DNA of 64,000 nt from Amycolatopsis dendrobii (GTDB lineage: Bacteria > Actinomycetota > Actinomycetes > Mycobacteriales > Pseudonocardiaceae): NCBI RefSeq assembly GCF_014145675.1, contig NZ_JACGZW010000006.1:495576-559575 (forward strand), read 5' to 3'. Below are positions 31,871-39,415 of the stretch, in pieces. The notes beneath the pieces are model-generated. The model made no database searches. It saw nothing but the letters and a program-made list of their open reading frames with translations, and was not told the origin of the DNA. A program made the translations under genes and the position numbers. Every line of letters starts with the position of its first letter. Position 1 is the first letter of the stretch.

Positions 31871-31955
31871 GCGCCCCAATGTGGCATTGGGTGCGCCACA
31901 CGCACCGAACGCCACATTGGGTGCGTCCCACGCACCCAATGCCACATTGGGGCGC
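31871..31955. repeat. Three 25-bp imperfect palindromes at exact 30-bp period
   Basis: Copies occupy 31871-31895, 31901-31925 and 31931-31955. Each is built around CCAATG, CCA, CATTGG or a close variant. Copy 1 is the exact reverse complement of copy 3; copy 2 is in the same orientation as copy 3 with a few changes. Five-base spacers (CCACA, TCCCA) separate them. The exact 30-bp phasing suggests a multimeric protein site or a REP-like element. Confidence 0.75.
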
Positions 31956-32074
31956 TAACCGCACCCCGCCCCCCTCACGCACCCACACACCCAAGCCGCG
32001 CAACAAACCGCAGCCACTGCACCCACCCATCGAGACACCCAGCCCTCCCCCAACCCCGATACAAAGCCGCCCTG

Positions 32075-32131
32075 CGGTTCGGGGGTGCTTGTCAAGGCAT
32101 CTTTCCCGCCTTGACAAGCACCCCCGAACCG
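32075..32131. repeat. Perfect 24-bp inverted repeat (9-base loop)
   Basis: Arms 32075-32098 and 32108-32131 are exact reverse complements, starting CGGTTCGGGGGTGC, with loop ATCTTTCCC. It lies in the gap between geoA and the metallo-hydrolase. It could end transcription in either direction or be a dispersed genomic repeat. No U-tract follows. Confidence 0.8.
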
Positions 32132-32265
32132 TCAGCACAATCAACCTTCGGGGTGCCCCACGCCACCAAGGGCCCGATGTCGCCGCCAGGCGACGAGCAG
32201 CCCCAAAGGGTGCCCCCCACCACTCCACCGAGCATCCCACCGCACATCCAGCAATACTCGAACCC

Positions 32266-33057
32266 GTGACCAGCCCGAACCTTCACTTCCTGGGCCACGC
32301 GACCACCCGCGTGGAACTAGCCGGCCAGGTCGCCATCACCGACCCAGTCCTCACCCGCTGGGTCGGCCCCCTGACCCGAGTAGCACCGAAGCCGGACATC
32401 TCCGCCTGGACCGCCGTGGACATCGTCCTCATCTCCCACCTCCACGGCGACCACCTCCACCTCCCCTCCCTGAACCTCCTCGGCAAAGCCACGAGGATCG
32501 TCGTCCCGCGAGGCGCGGGCTCCTGGCTGACCAAACGAGGCTTCACCGAGGTGGAGGAACTCTCCCCAGGCCAAACCATCACCTCCGGCGACCTCCGCAT
32601 CACCGCCACCGAAGCAGTCCATTCCGGCCATCGCTGGGGCCCGCGCCTCACCCACGGTCCCCAGAGCCCCGCCCTAGGCCACCTCCTGGAGGGAAACAAC
32701 CACCGGCTCTACTCGGCAGGCGACACCGACCTCTTCCCCGGCATGGCCGACCTGGGCCCGGTAGACGTAGCCCTCCTCCCCGTCTGGGGCTGGGGCCCGA
32801 ACCTCGGCCCAGGCCACCTCACCCCGGAGCGAGCCGCCGAGGCCGCCGCCCTGCTCCAGGCCCGCACGGCGGTCCCGGTCCACTGGGGCACCCTCGCCGT
32901 TCCCGGCATCCATCGCACCGCCAAGATGCGCCAGCTCCTCGTGGAACCCCCGCGCACCTTCGCGCACCACGTCCGTTGCAAAGGCCTGGACACCGAGGTG
33001 CTGCACACCCGCCCTGGTTCCGACGTCCTGCTCCCCACTCGCGAGGAGCGCGGGTGA
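32266..33057 (+). CDS. MBL-fold metallo-hydrolase (UlaG/NAPE-PLD-like)
   Basis: A 263-residue metallo-beta-lactamase-fold protein. The metal-binding motif is SHLHGDHL, with further ligands in AVHSGH and YSAGDTDLF, and a late His in VPVHWGT. The layout matches the UlaG/NAPE-PLD-like branch, hydrolases of lactone or phosphodiester substrates. The GTG at 32266 follows an AATACT hexamer by 7 bases without a ribosome binding site. Its TGA overlaps the GTG of the DedA gene, making it the first gene of a tightly coupled operon. Confidence 0.88.
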   Translation: MTSPNLHFLGHATTRVELAGQVAITDPVLTRWVGPLTRVAPKPDISAWTAVDIVLISHLHGDHLHLPSLNLLGKATRIVVPRGAGSWLTKRGFTEVEELSPGQTITSGDLRITATEAVHSGHRWGPRLTHGPQSPALGHLLEGNNHRLYSAGDTDLFPGMADLGPVDVALLPVWGWGPNLGPGHLTPERAAEAAALLQARTAVPVHWGTLAVPGIHRTAKMRQLLVEPPRTFAHHVRCKGLDTEVLHTRPGSDVLLPTREERG

Positions 33058-33641
33058 ATTGGACTGACCCGTCAGCGATCGGCTACCCGGCGCTGTTCGG
33101 CGGAGTACTGCTCGGCTCCGTCATCCCGATCGTCCCGACCGGCGCGGTCGTCGGGGCAGCCGCCGCGGTCGCGATGACCACCGACCACCTCTCGCTCCCG
33201 CTGGTGATCCTGCTGGCGGTAGCGGGCGCGTACCTGGGCGACGTGATCACCTTCGCCGTCCCGCGCTTCGGCAGTGAACCTCTCCTGCGTTTCGTGGAAC
33301 GCCGCCAGCAGGCCGAACGCCTCGCGAAAGGCCGCGAGCAGTTCGCGAGACGCGGCTGGCAGCTCGTGGTGATCGGCCGTCTGGTGCCCGCCGGGCGCAT
33401 CCCGGTGCTGCTCGCCGCGGGCACGCTCGGCTATCCCTGGCGCAAGTTCCTGCCGTCCGGCCTGCTGGCGTGTGTGCTGTGGGCGGTGGCGTACTCGTTG
33501 CTGGGCATCCTCAGCGGCGGGATCTTCGACTCGCCGTTGATCGCGACGCTGCTCGCCACTGTCCTGGTGCTGCTGGTGACCGTGGTGACGACGTTGATCT
33601 CCAAGAAACGGGCGGCCCACCAGGCGGGAGGACACCGATGA
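33054..33641 (+). CDS. DedA family membrane protein
   Basis: A 195-residue DedA/SNARE-associated protein with about five membrane segments. The conserved loop YLGDVITFAVPRFGSEPLLRF and the later GRLVPAGRIPVLLAAGTLGYPWRKFLPSGLLACVLWAVAYSLLGILSGG, with the family's Arg, define it. DedA proteins move undecaprenyl phosphate or other lipids and support envelope homeostasis. The GTG start overlaps the previous stop (GTGA) and GAGGAG precedes it. The next gene starts inside its stop codon, so expression is coupled. Confidence 0.92.
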   Translation: MNWTDPSAIGYPALFGGVLLGSVIPIVPTGAVVGAAAAVAMTTDHLSLPLVILLAVAGAYLGDVITFAVPRFGSEPLLRFVERRQQAERLAKGREQFARRGWQLVVIGRLVPAGRIPVLLAAGTLGYPWRKFLPSGLLACVLWAVAYSLLGILSGGIFDSPLIATLLATVLVLLVTVVTTLISKKRAAHQAGGHR

Positions 33642-35755
33642 GCACACCTGCTCCGGCGAAGGGCCGGTTGTTGCGCGGCGGCCGGGTCGTCGCGCGGGTC
33701 CTGCTGGTCTGGGTGGCGGTCACCGGCGCGTTGCGGCTGCTCGACGCGTGGCTCGACGGCTTCACGATGCAGTCGTGGTGGCAGCCGACGGTGTGCGCGC
33801 TGATCCTCGGCCTGCTCGTCTCGGTGGTGTGGCCGCTCGTGGTGCGGGTGGCGTGGCCGATCGCGTACTTCACCCTCGGCGTCGGCACGTACATCCTGCT
33901 CAGCGCCGCGGCGTTGGCGATTCTCCAGGCCGTACCCGGCGTTGAGCTGCACGGCTTTTCGACGGCGGTCGTCATCACCGTCGCGATGTCCGCGGTAGGC
34001 GCGGTGATCTCCAGCGTGCTGGCCGTCGACGAGGACGAGATCTTCTTCCGGCGCGCCGCTCGCCGTCGCCGGAAAGCGAAGCACCGCACCGATTTCGCCG
34101 ATCAACCGCCCGGTGTGGTCTTCCTGCAGATCGACGGGCTCGGTTACGACACCGTCCGCCGCGCCGTGCGGGACGGGGACATGCCGACCTTCGCCAAGTG
34201 GCTGTCCGAGGGCACGCATTCGCTCACCCGCTGGCACACCGACTGGAGTTCGCAGACCGGGGCGAGCGTCTGCGGGATCCTGCACGGCTCGAACCACGAC
34301 ATCCTCGGTTTCCGCTGGTACGAAAAGGATCGCGACCACGTCATGGCGTGCGCGCATCCGTCCGACGCGGCCGAGATCGAACGGCGGCACAGCGACGGCC
34401 GCGGCCTGCTGTCGATCGGCGGCGCGAGCCACGGCAACCTGTTCTCCGGCGACGCCGCGCACGTCAGCCTGACCATGAGTTCGGTGCCGGTGCTCACGCC
34501 GCGCAAGCGCCGGGGCCGGGTCGGCGCTGGGTATCGCGCCTACTTCGCCAACCCGGTCAACGTGTTGCGCACGTTCGGTGTCGCGCTCGCCGACGTCGTC
34601 CGCGAACTGTCCGCGGCGGCCAAACAGCGGCGCGCCGGTGTGCTGCCGCGGATCCCGCGCGGCGGCGTCTACCCGCTCGCCCGGCCGGGCACGACGGTGA
34701 TCGCGCGCGACGTCGTGGTGTCCGCGATCATCGGCGACATGCTCGCCGGACGACCGGTGGTGTACGCCGATTTCCTCGGCTACGACGAGGTCGCGCACCA
34801 CTCCGGCATCGAACGGTTCGACACGCTGGAGGTGCTGCGGTCGATCGACCAGCAGTTCGCCCGGCTGCTGCGGGCCGGTCGGCTCTCGCCGCGGAAGTAC
34901 CACATCGTCGGGCTGTCCGACCACGGGCAAACCCAGGGTCAGGCGTTCGTCGACCGGTTCGGCGAGACCGTCGAGGCGCTCGTCGGCCGGCTCTGCGGCG
35001 GCGAACCCGTTGCCGAGCAAGGAAAGCGTCGGCAGGCGGAAAGCTGGCAGGTCAACGCGGCACTCGCCGAGGCGACCGCGACCGGCGGCCTGATCGCGCG
35101 ACGGTTGCGGGCCAGGGTCGAAGGCGCGGAAGGAGCCGAGAACCGGCCGCGCACCGCGACTGGCTCTCCGGGGCAGGTCACGCGGGTGGCTCCCGGGGTG
35201 GTCGCCGTCGTGTCCGGGCATCTGGCGATGGTGTCGTTCACCGAACACGAGGGCCGGGTCGAGCTGGAGACGATCGAACGCGAGTACCCGGACCTGCTGC
35301 CGACGCTGGTCGACCACGACGGCGTCGGGTTCCTGCTGGTCCGCAGCCGCGAGTTCGGCCCGGTAGTGCTGGGCCGCGACGGATTGAAGCGGCTGGCCAC
35401 CGGGGTCGTGATCGGCGAAGACCCGCTGGCCGGCTACGGTCCGTACGCCGCCGAGCTCGTCCAGCGCGTCGACAGTTTCCCGCATTGCGCGGACATCATG
35501 ATCAACAGCCGGTACGACGCGGATTCCGACCAGTCCTCGCCGTTCGAACGGCACGTCGGCTCGCACGGCGGGCTCGGCGGACCGCAGCAGCGCGGCTTCC
35601 TGCTGCATCCGCGAGAGTTCCCGGCACCCGGCGAGCCCGTCGGCGCGGAATCCGTGCACCGCGTGTTCCGCGACTGGCTCACCTTCCTCGGCCATCCGGA
35701 ACCCGGTGCCGCCGAAGGCAAACCCGCTGTCGTCCCCTCGGAGGTAGTGTCATGA
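33638..35755 (+). CDS. Membrane-anchored alkaline-phosphatase-superfamily protein
   Basis: A 705-residue protein. Residues 20-130 hold about four membrane helices, and an alkaline-phosphatase/phosphodiesterase-type domain follows. Likely metal and nucleophile segments are VVFLQIDGLGYD, the Ser/Thr-rich DWSSQTGASVCGILHG, YADFLGYDEVAHHSG and GLSDHGQTQGQAF. This pattern fits a lipid or nucleotide phosphatase; the side of the membrane is not decided by sequence. It overlaps the DedA gene by ATGA and the glutaredoxin-like gene by ATGA. Pairing with DedA suggests turnover of a lipid-linked phosphate, which is inference. Confidence 0.87.
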   Translation: MSTPAPAKGRLLRGGRVVARVLLVWVAVTGALRLLDAWLDGFTMQSWWQPTVCALILGLLVSVVWPLVVRVAWPIAYFTLGVGTYILLSAAALAILQAVPGVELHGFSTAVVITVAMSAVGAVISSVLAVDEDEIFFRRAARRRRKAKHRTDFADQPPGVVFLQIDGLGYDTVRRAVRDGDMPTFAKWLSEGTHSLTRWHTDWSSQTGASVCGILHGSNHDILGFRWYEKDRDHVMACAHPSDAAEIERRHSDGRGLLSIGGASHGNLFSGDAAHVSLTMSSVPVLTPRKRRGRVGAGYRAYFANPVNVLRTFGVALADVVRELSAAAKQRRAGVLPRIPRGGVYPLARPGTTVIARDVVVSAIIGDMLAGRPVVYADFLGYDEVAHHSGIERFDTLEVLRSIDQQFARLLRAGRLSPRKYHIVGLSDHGQTQGQAFVDRFGETVEALVGRLCGGEPVAEQGKRRQAESWQVNAALAEATATGGLIARRLRARVEGAEGAENRPRTATGSPGQVTRVAPGVVAVVSGHLAMVSFTEHEGRVELETIEREYPDLLPTLVDHDGVGFLLVRSREFGPVVLGRDGLKRLATGVVIGEDPLAGYGPYAAELVQRVDSFPHCADIMINSRYDADSDQSSPFERHVGSHGGLGGPQQRGFLLHPREFPAPGEPVGAESVHRVFRDWLTFLGHPEPGAAEGKPAVVPSEVVS

Positions 35756-35991
35756 GCAACCCGATCGTCTACGGCGCGAGCTGGTGCCCGGACGTCAAAC
35801 GCAGCCGCGCGCTGCTCGACGCGAAGGGCGTCGAGTACGACTACGTGGACGTCGAGGCCGACCCGGCCGCCGAAGCTCGCGTACGCGAGCTGCAGGACGG
35901 CGCTCGCCGGATCCCGACCATCGTCTTCGCGGACGGCAGCCACCTCGTGGAACCGAGCGACGACGAGCTGAACGCGCACCTCGCGAAGTGA
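35752..35991 (+). CDS. Glutaredoxin/mycoredoxin-like protein, monothiol
   Basis: A 79-residue thioredoxin-fold protein starting IVYGASWCPDVKRSRALLD. The active site is Cys-Pro-Asp-Val, with only the first Cys, so it is monothiol, unlike dithiol mycoredoxin-1. RRIPTIVFADGSHLVEPS contains the cis-Pro loop. It probably reduces mixed disulfides with mycothiol, an inference from actinomycete thiol chemistry. ATG overlaps the upstream stop and its own stop overlaps the next GTG. Confidence 0.88.
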   Translation: MSNPIVYGASWCPDVKRSRALLDAKGVEYDYVDVEADPAAEARVRELQDGARRIPTIVFADGSHLVEPSDDELNAHLAK

Positions 35992-36218
35992 CTCCGCTGA
36001 CGGAACTCCCACTGGGCACGCGGGTGGTCGTGCGATACCGGATCGAGGGCGGGTTCACCGACGCCCTCGGTCCCTTGCGTGCCCGCGACGCCGACACGTG
36101 CACCGTCGAGACCAAACGCGGTCTGGTCGTCGTCCCGTTGGCCGCGGTGGTCGCCGCCAAACCCGTGCCGCCGGCGCCGCAGCGGAAATCGAGTGGCCCG
36201 CCCGCGCCGAATTTGTGA
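35988..36218 (+). CDS. Small SH3-like domain protein (Rv0428c N-terminal-like)
   Basis: A 76-residue protein: GTRVVVRYRIEGGFTDALGPLRARDADTCTVETKRGLVVVPLAAVVAAKPVPP. I recognise this as like the SH3-type beta barrel found at the N terminus of mycobacterial GNAT fusion proteins such as Rv0428c; here no acetyltransferase follows, so the domain stands alone. The tail is proline-rich. GTG overlaps the previous stop (GTGA). Function unknown; a regulatory or scaffold role is possible. Confidence 0.75.
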   Translation: MTPLTELPLGTRVVVRYRIEGGFTDALGPLRARDADTCTVETKRGLVVVPLAAVVAAKPVPPAPQRKSSGPPAPNL

Positions 36219-36228
36219 CGATCACCGG

Positions 36229-36984
36229 ATGCGCACCTTCGACGAACTGGTGGACGAGGCAGCGTCGGTGTCGGTGGACGGCTGGGATTTCTCCTGGCTG
36301 GACGGCCGGGCCAGCGAGCAGCGGCCGTCCTGGGGATATCAGCGGCTGCTCGGCGAACGGCTGCGGGACGTCCAGTCCGTTGTGGACATCCAAACCGGCG
36401 GCGGCGAAGTGCTGGCGGGCGTGCCGGTACTGCCGCCGTTGACGGTCGCCACCGAATCGTGGCCGCCGAACCTCGAGAAGGCCGCCGCGTTGCTGGAACC
36501 GCGGGGCGCGACCGTCGTCGCGGACACGGACGAGCCGCCGCTTCCGTTTCAGGACAACACGTTCGAGATGGTCGTCAGCAGGCATCCGGTCACGGTGTGG
36601 TGGGACGAGATCGTCCGCGTCCTCAAGCCCGGCGGCAGCTATCTGTCGCAGCAGGTCGGGCCGTGGAGTGTGTTCGAGCTGGTCGAGTACTTCCTCGGGC
36701 CGCAGACGCCGGAAGTGCGCGACAGCCGGCATCCGGACCGGGCGAAGGCCGAAGCGGAGCAGGCTGGGCTTGAAGTGGTGGACCTGCGCTTCGAGGAACT
36801 GCGCACCGAGTTCCACGACATCGGAGCGGTGATCTACTTCCTGCGCAAGGTGATCTGGATGGTGCCAGGGTTCACTGTGAAGGAGTATCTGCCGCGGTTG
36901 CGCGAACTGCACGAGGAACTGCGGGAGGGGCCGTTCGTGGCGACGACTACTCGATACCTGATCGAGGCGCGCAAGTCCTCGTGA
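36229..36984 (+). CDS. Class I SAM-dependent methyltransferase
   Basis: A 251-residue protein with methyltransferase topology: VVDIQTGGGEVLAGVP stands where the SAM-binding glycine loop lies, followed by ADTDEPPLPFQDNTFEMVVSRHPVTVWWDEIVRVLKPGGSYLSQQVG, the typical motif II to IV order. The substrate is unknown. The ATG at 36229 lies 11 bases after the SH3-like gene stop, making it the last gene of the operon. A hairpin (36991-37010) closes the transcript. Confidence 0.85.
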   Translation: MRTFDELVDEAASVSVDGWDFSWLDGRASEQRPSWGYQRLLGERLRDVQSVVDIQTGGGEVLAGVPVLPPLTVATESWPPNLEKAAALLEPRGATVVADTDEPPLPFQDNTFEMVVSRHPVTVWWDEIVRVLKPGGSYLSQQVGPWSVFELVEYFLGPQTPEVRDSRHPDRAKAEAEQAGLEVVDLRFEELRTEFHDIGAVIYFLRKVIWMVPGFTVKEYLPRLRELHEELREGPFVATTTRYLIEARKSS

Positions 36985-36990
36985 GCGGCA

Positions 36991-37010
36991 ATGCCGGTTC
37001 TAACCGGCAT
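36991..37010. terminator. Bidirectional hairpin between methyltransferase and TetR genes
   Basis: ATGCCGGTT-CT-AACCGGCAT is a perfect 9-bp stem with a 2-base core, within a GTGAG/CTCAC outer frame, between convergent genes. Confidence 0.65.
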
Positions 37011-37016
37011 AAACAC

Positions 37017-37799
37017 TCACGACCCCCTGCAGACCGCCGCCTCGATGCCGTCCGCCAGCACCGCCACCCCGGCATCGAAGCTCAGCCGCGCCTCATGCTC
37101 CAAATAGGACACTCCGGCAGGCGGTGGCGCGCTCTCTTCGCCCAGCCGTGCGACATTCGGGTACCGCTCCGCCAGATCCGGAGCCAGCTCGCCGAGCGCG
37201 GACGTCCGCGCGCGCCACCAGTCCTCATCGGACAGTCCGGTTTCCTTGAGCGCCAACCGCGATTCGGCGGCGATCTGCACCGCGCCGCGCACGACGTTGA
37301 GCAGCGCGCCCACCAGCCGCCGCACCTGACCGGCGGGCAGACCGGTCGCGAAGAGCACCCGCAGCACCGTTTCCTGCATCCGGAACTCCCCCGGCCCCAG
37401 CACCGGACGCGCGTAGGACACCTGCAGCAGCCACGGGTGGCGCAGATGGAATTCCCACAGGTCGCCGGCCAGTTCGAGCAACGCGGGACGCCAGCCGCCG
37501 GACAGGTCGTGGTCGTCGCGCAGATCTCCGAACGCCTGGTCGCACATCAAGTCGATCAGCTCGGTCTTGCTCGGCACGTACGTGTACAGCGCCATCGCCG
37601 TGCGCCCGAGCCGCTCGCCGACCGCGCGCATCGACAGTGCGGACATGCCCTCGGCGTCCGCGAGCTCGATCGCGGCGGCCACGATGAGATCCACGCTGAG
37701 CGCGGGTTTCGGCCCCGGCGCGCTGCGCGGTTCGCTGCCCGTGCGCCACAGCAGCTCCAGCGAACGGCGGGCGTCGCCCTGCCCCGCGAACACGACCAC
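37017..37799 (-). CDS. TetR family regulator (TetR_C tetracyclin-repressor-like)
   Basis: A 260-residue TetR protein of the same long-armed subgroup as the one at 10061-10831. It shares the arm (LLWRTGSEPRSAPGPKPALS), the helix-turn-helix SALSMRAVGERLGRTAMALYTYVPSKTELIDLM and HLRHPWLLQVSYARPVLGPGEF. It lies downstream of the P450 and ferredoxin genes on the same strand after a 49-base gap. It could be co-transcribed with them or be independent; AAAGGGG precedes its GTG. The target is unknown. Confidence 0.88.
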   Translation of the reverse strand: MVVFAGQGDARRSLELLWRTGSEPRSAPGPKPALSVDLIVAAAIELADAEGMSALSMRAVGERLGRTAMALYTYVPSKTELIDLMCDQAFGDLRDDHDLSGGWRPALLELAGDLWEFHLRHPWLLQVSYARPVLGPGEFRMQETVLRVLFATGLPAGQVRRLVGALLNVVRGAVQIAAESRLALKETGLSDEDWWRARTSALGELAPDLAERYPNVARLGEESAPPPAGVSYLEHEARLSFDAGVAVLADGIEAAVCRGS

Positions 37800-37848
37800 C
37801 GGCGACCCCTTTCCCCTTACAGGATAAAGGACCGCCGGGGCCGCTGGC

Positions 37849-38043
37849 TCAGCCGTCCACCTCGATCGCGAGCGCCGGGCAGAGCTGCGCCGCCTCCTTC
37901 GCCCGCGCGTGCAGTTCCTCCGGCGGGTTTTCCCGCAGCAGCACCACGATCCCGTCCTCGTCGCGCTGGTCGAACACCTCGGGCGCGACGAGTACGCACT
38001 GTCCGGCCCCGACGCAGCGGGACTGGTCGACGACCACCTTCAT
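37849..38043 (-). CDS. 3Fe-4S ferredoxin for P450
   Basis: A 64-residue ferredoxin of the actinomycete P450 type: MKVVVDQSRCVGAGQCVLVAPEVFDQ, with further Cys in LCPALAI. The three Cys ligands (CX5C and CP) fit a single 3Fe-4S cluster, as in Fd-1 and Fd-2 of Streptomyces P450 systems. It should pass electrons from a ferredoxin reductase to the P450 encoded 13 bases upstream. No reductase gene is nearby. Confidence 0.94.
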   Translation of the reverse strand: MKVVVDQSRCVGAGQCVLVAPEVFDQRDEDGIVVLLRENPPEELHARAKEAAQLCPALAIEVDG

Positions 38044-38056
38044 TTCGCGACTCCTT

Positions 38057-39265
38057 TCACCAGGTCACGGGAAGTTCGTGCACCCCGTAGACGACCATGT
38101 CGTGCTTGAACTTCAGCTCGTCCAGCGGTGCGGCCAGCCGCAGCGTCGGAATCCGCCGGTAGAGCGTCCGGTAGACCACCTGCAGTTCGACCCGCGCGAG
38201 CGGCTGGCCGAGGCATTGGTGCACGCCGTAGCCGAACGCGACGTGGTGGCGTGCCTTGCGGGTGACGTCGAGCTTGTCCGGCTCGGGGAACTGCGTCTCA
38301 TCGCGGTTGGCGACGTCCGTGGCTGCGATCAGCCCCTCGCCCTCGCGCACGGTCTGCCCGCCGATCTCCAGGTCTTCGAGCGCGACGCGGCGGCGTCCGG
38401 AGTGGACGATCGTCAGGTAGCGCAGCAGCTCTTCGACCGCGTTGGCCAGCAAGGCGTCGTCGCCGTCGCGGACCGCGGCGAGCTGGTCCGGGTTCTCCAG
38501 CAGCGCGACAGTGCCGAGCGCGATCATGTTCGCCGTGGTCTCGTGCCCGGCGACAAGCAGCAGCTGGCCCATCGAAGCCGCTTCCTCGACGGTCATCGCG
38601 CCGGTGGCGACCTGACCGGTCGCGAGGCGGCTGAACACATCGTCGGCCGGGTCGTCGATTTTCTTCTCCACCAGCCGCGCGAGGTAGTCGAGCAGTTCCT
38701 CGGTCGCGGCGAGCGCCTGTTCGGCGGTCGCTTCCCGCGAGACCAGGATCTTGCTGCAGCGGTGGAAGAACTCGCGATCGCCGTACGGCACGCCGAGCAG
38801 CTCGCAGATCACCAGCGAAGGCACCGGCAGCGCGAACGCCTGCACGAGGTCGGCGGGTTTCGGGCCGGCCAGCATCTCGTCGAGCAGTTCGTCGACGATC
38901 TGCTGGATCCGCGGCCGCATCCGCTGGACCTTCTTCACCATGAAATCGCCGGTGAGCAGCCGGCGCTGGGCGGCGTGCTCCGGGTCGTCCATGCCGATGA
39001 ACGACCGGAACCGGCTGCGCCGCGCCTTGACCCCGGGCGTCTGCGACGGATAGCCGGCGCGGGTGGGATCGGCGCTCACCCGCGGGTCGGTGAGCATCGC
39101 GCGGACGTCTTCGTAGCGGGTGATCAGCCACGGTTCGCTGCCGTCCCAGATCCGTACGCGCGACACCGGGTCGTCGCGCAGCTTGCGGTCGAGGTCGGGC
39201 GGCGGGTCGAACGGGCAGCGCCCGCGCGACATCGGGAACTGCTCTACGGGCCGGGCGTCGGCCAT
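38057..39265 (-). CDS. Cytochrome P450 (CYP105-like)
   Basis: A 402-residue soluble bacterial P450. The oxygen-binding I-helix motif is AGHETT (239-244), the K-helix ExxR is EELLR (278-282), and the heme-binding loop is FGYGVHQCLGQ with Cys351. Overall it resembles the CYP105-type xenobiotic and secondary-metabolite hydroxylases that pair with a 3Fe-4S ferredoxin, as here. Start: the ATG at 39265 is 5 bases after GGAGG, while the in-frame GTG at 39268 is too close. An inverted repeat lies in the promoter, so a TetR protein probably controls it. Confidence 0.95.
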   Translation of the reverse strand: MADARPVEQFPMSRGRCPFDPPPDLDRKLRDDPVSRVRIWDGSEPWLITRYEDVRAMLTDPRVSADPTRAGYPSQTPGVKARRSRFRSFIGMDDPEHAAQRRLLTGDFMVKKVQRMRPRIQQIVDELLDEMLAGPKPADLVQAFALPVPSLVICELLGVPYGDREFFHRCSKILVSREATAEQALAATEELLDYLARLVEKKIDDPADDVFSRLATGQVATGAMTVEEAASMGQLLLVAGHETTANMIALGTVALLENPDQLAAVRDGDDALLANAVEELLRYLTIVHSGRRRVALEDLEIGGQTVREGEGLIAATDVANRDETQFPEPDKLDVTRKARHHVAFGYGVHQCLGQPLARVELQVVYRTLYRRIPTLRLAAPLDELKFKHDMVVYGVHELPVTW

Positions 39266-39294
39266 CACAGCCTCCTGGAGAAGTCACCAAACGA

Positions 39295-39317
39295 GTGTTC
39301 GGATACTTACCGAACAC
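39295..39317. promoter_or_regulatory. Operator in P450 promoter
   Basis: GTGTTCGG and CCGAACAC form a perfect 8-bp inverted repeat around a 7-base spacer, flanked by CACCAAA (39285) and TTTGGTG (39329). It lies 30 bases upstream of the P450 start and is a likely TetR site. Confidence 0.6.
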
Positions 39318-39415
39318 ATGTTAGGCGATTTGGTGAACGATTGCCCAGACCCGGGTCCAAAGATCACCGGGATGGCCGTGGACGAGGATGGCAAACGGGA
39401 GAAAACGCCCGTGGC

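Noticed and set aside
33431..35695. 754-residue minus-strand frame opposite the phosphatase gene
   Set aside because: Antisense shadow of a well-defined membrane phosphatase with overlapping start and stop codons in the sense direction.
36991..37010. att site or tRNA-like element
   Set aside because: It is a simple hairpin between convergent genes; no integrase, tRNA or flanking direct repeats were seen.
22623..39265. A biarylitide-type P450 pathway joining the micro-ORF peptides and the P450 at 38057
   Set aside because: The two are about 14 kb apart with many unrelated genes between them, the P450 is CYP105-like with its own ferredoxin and regulator, and the core peptide has one Trp but no Tyr or His in the known cross-link positions. 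Kept only as a distant possibility.
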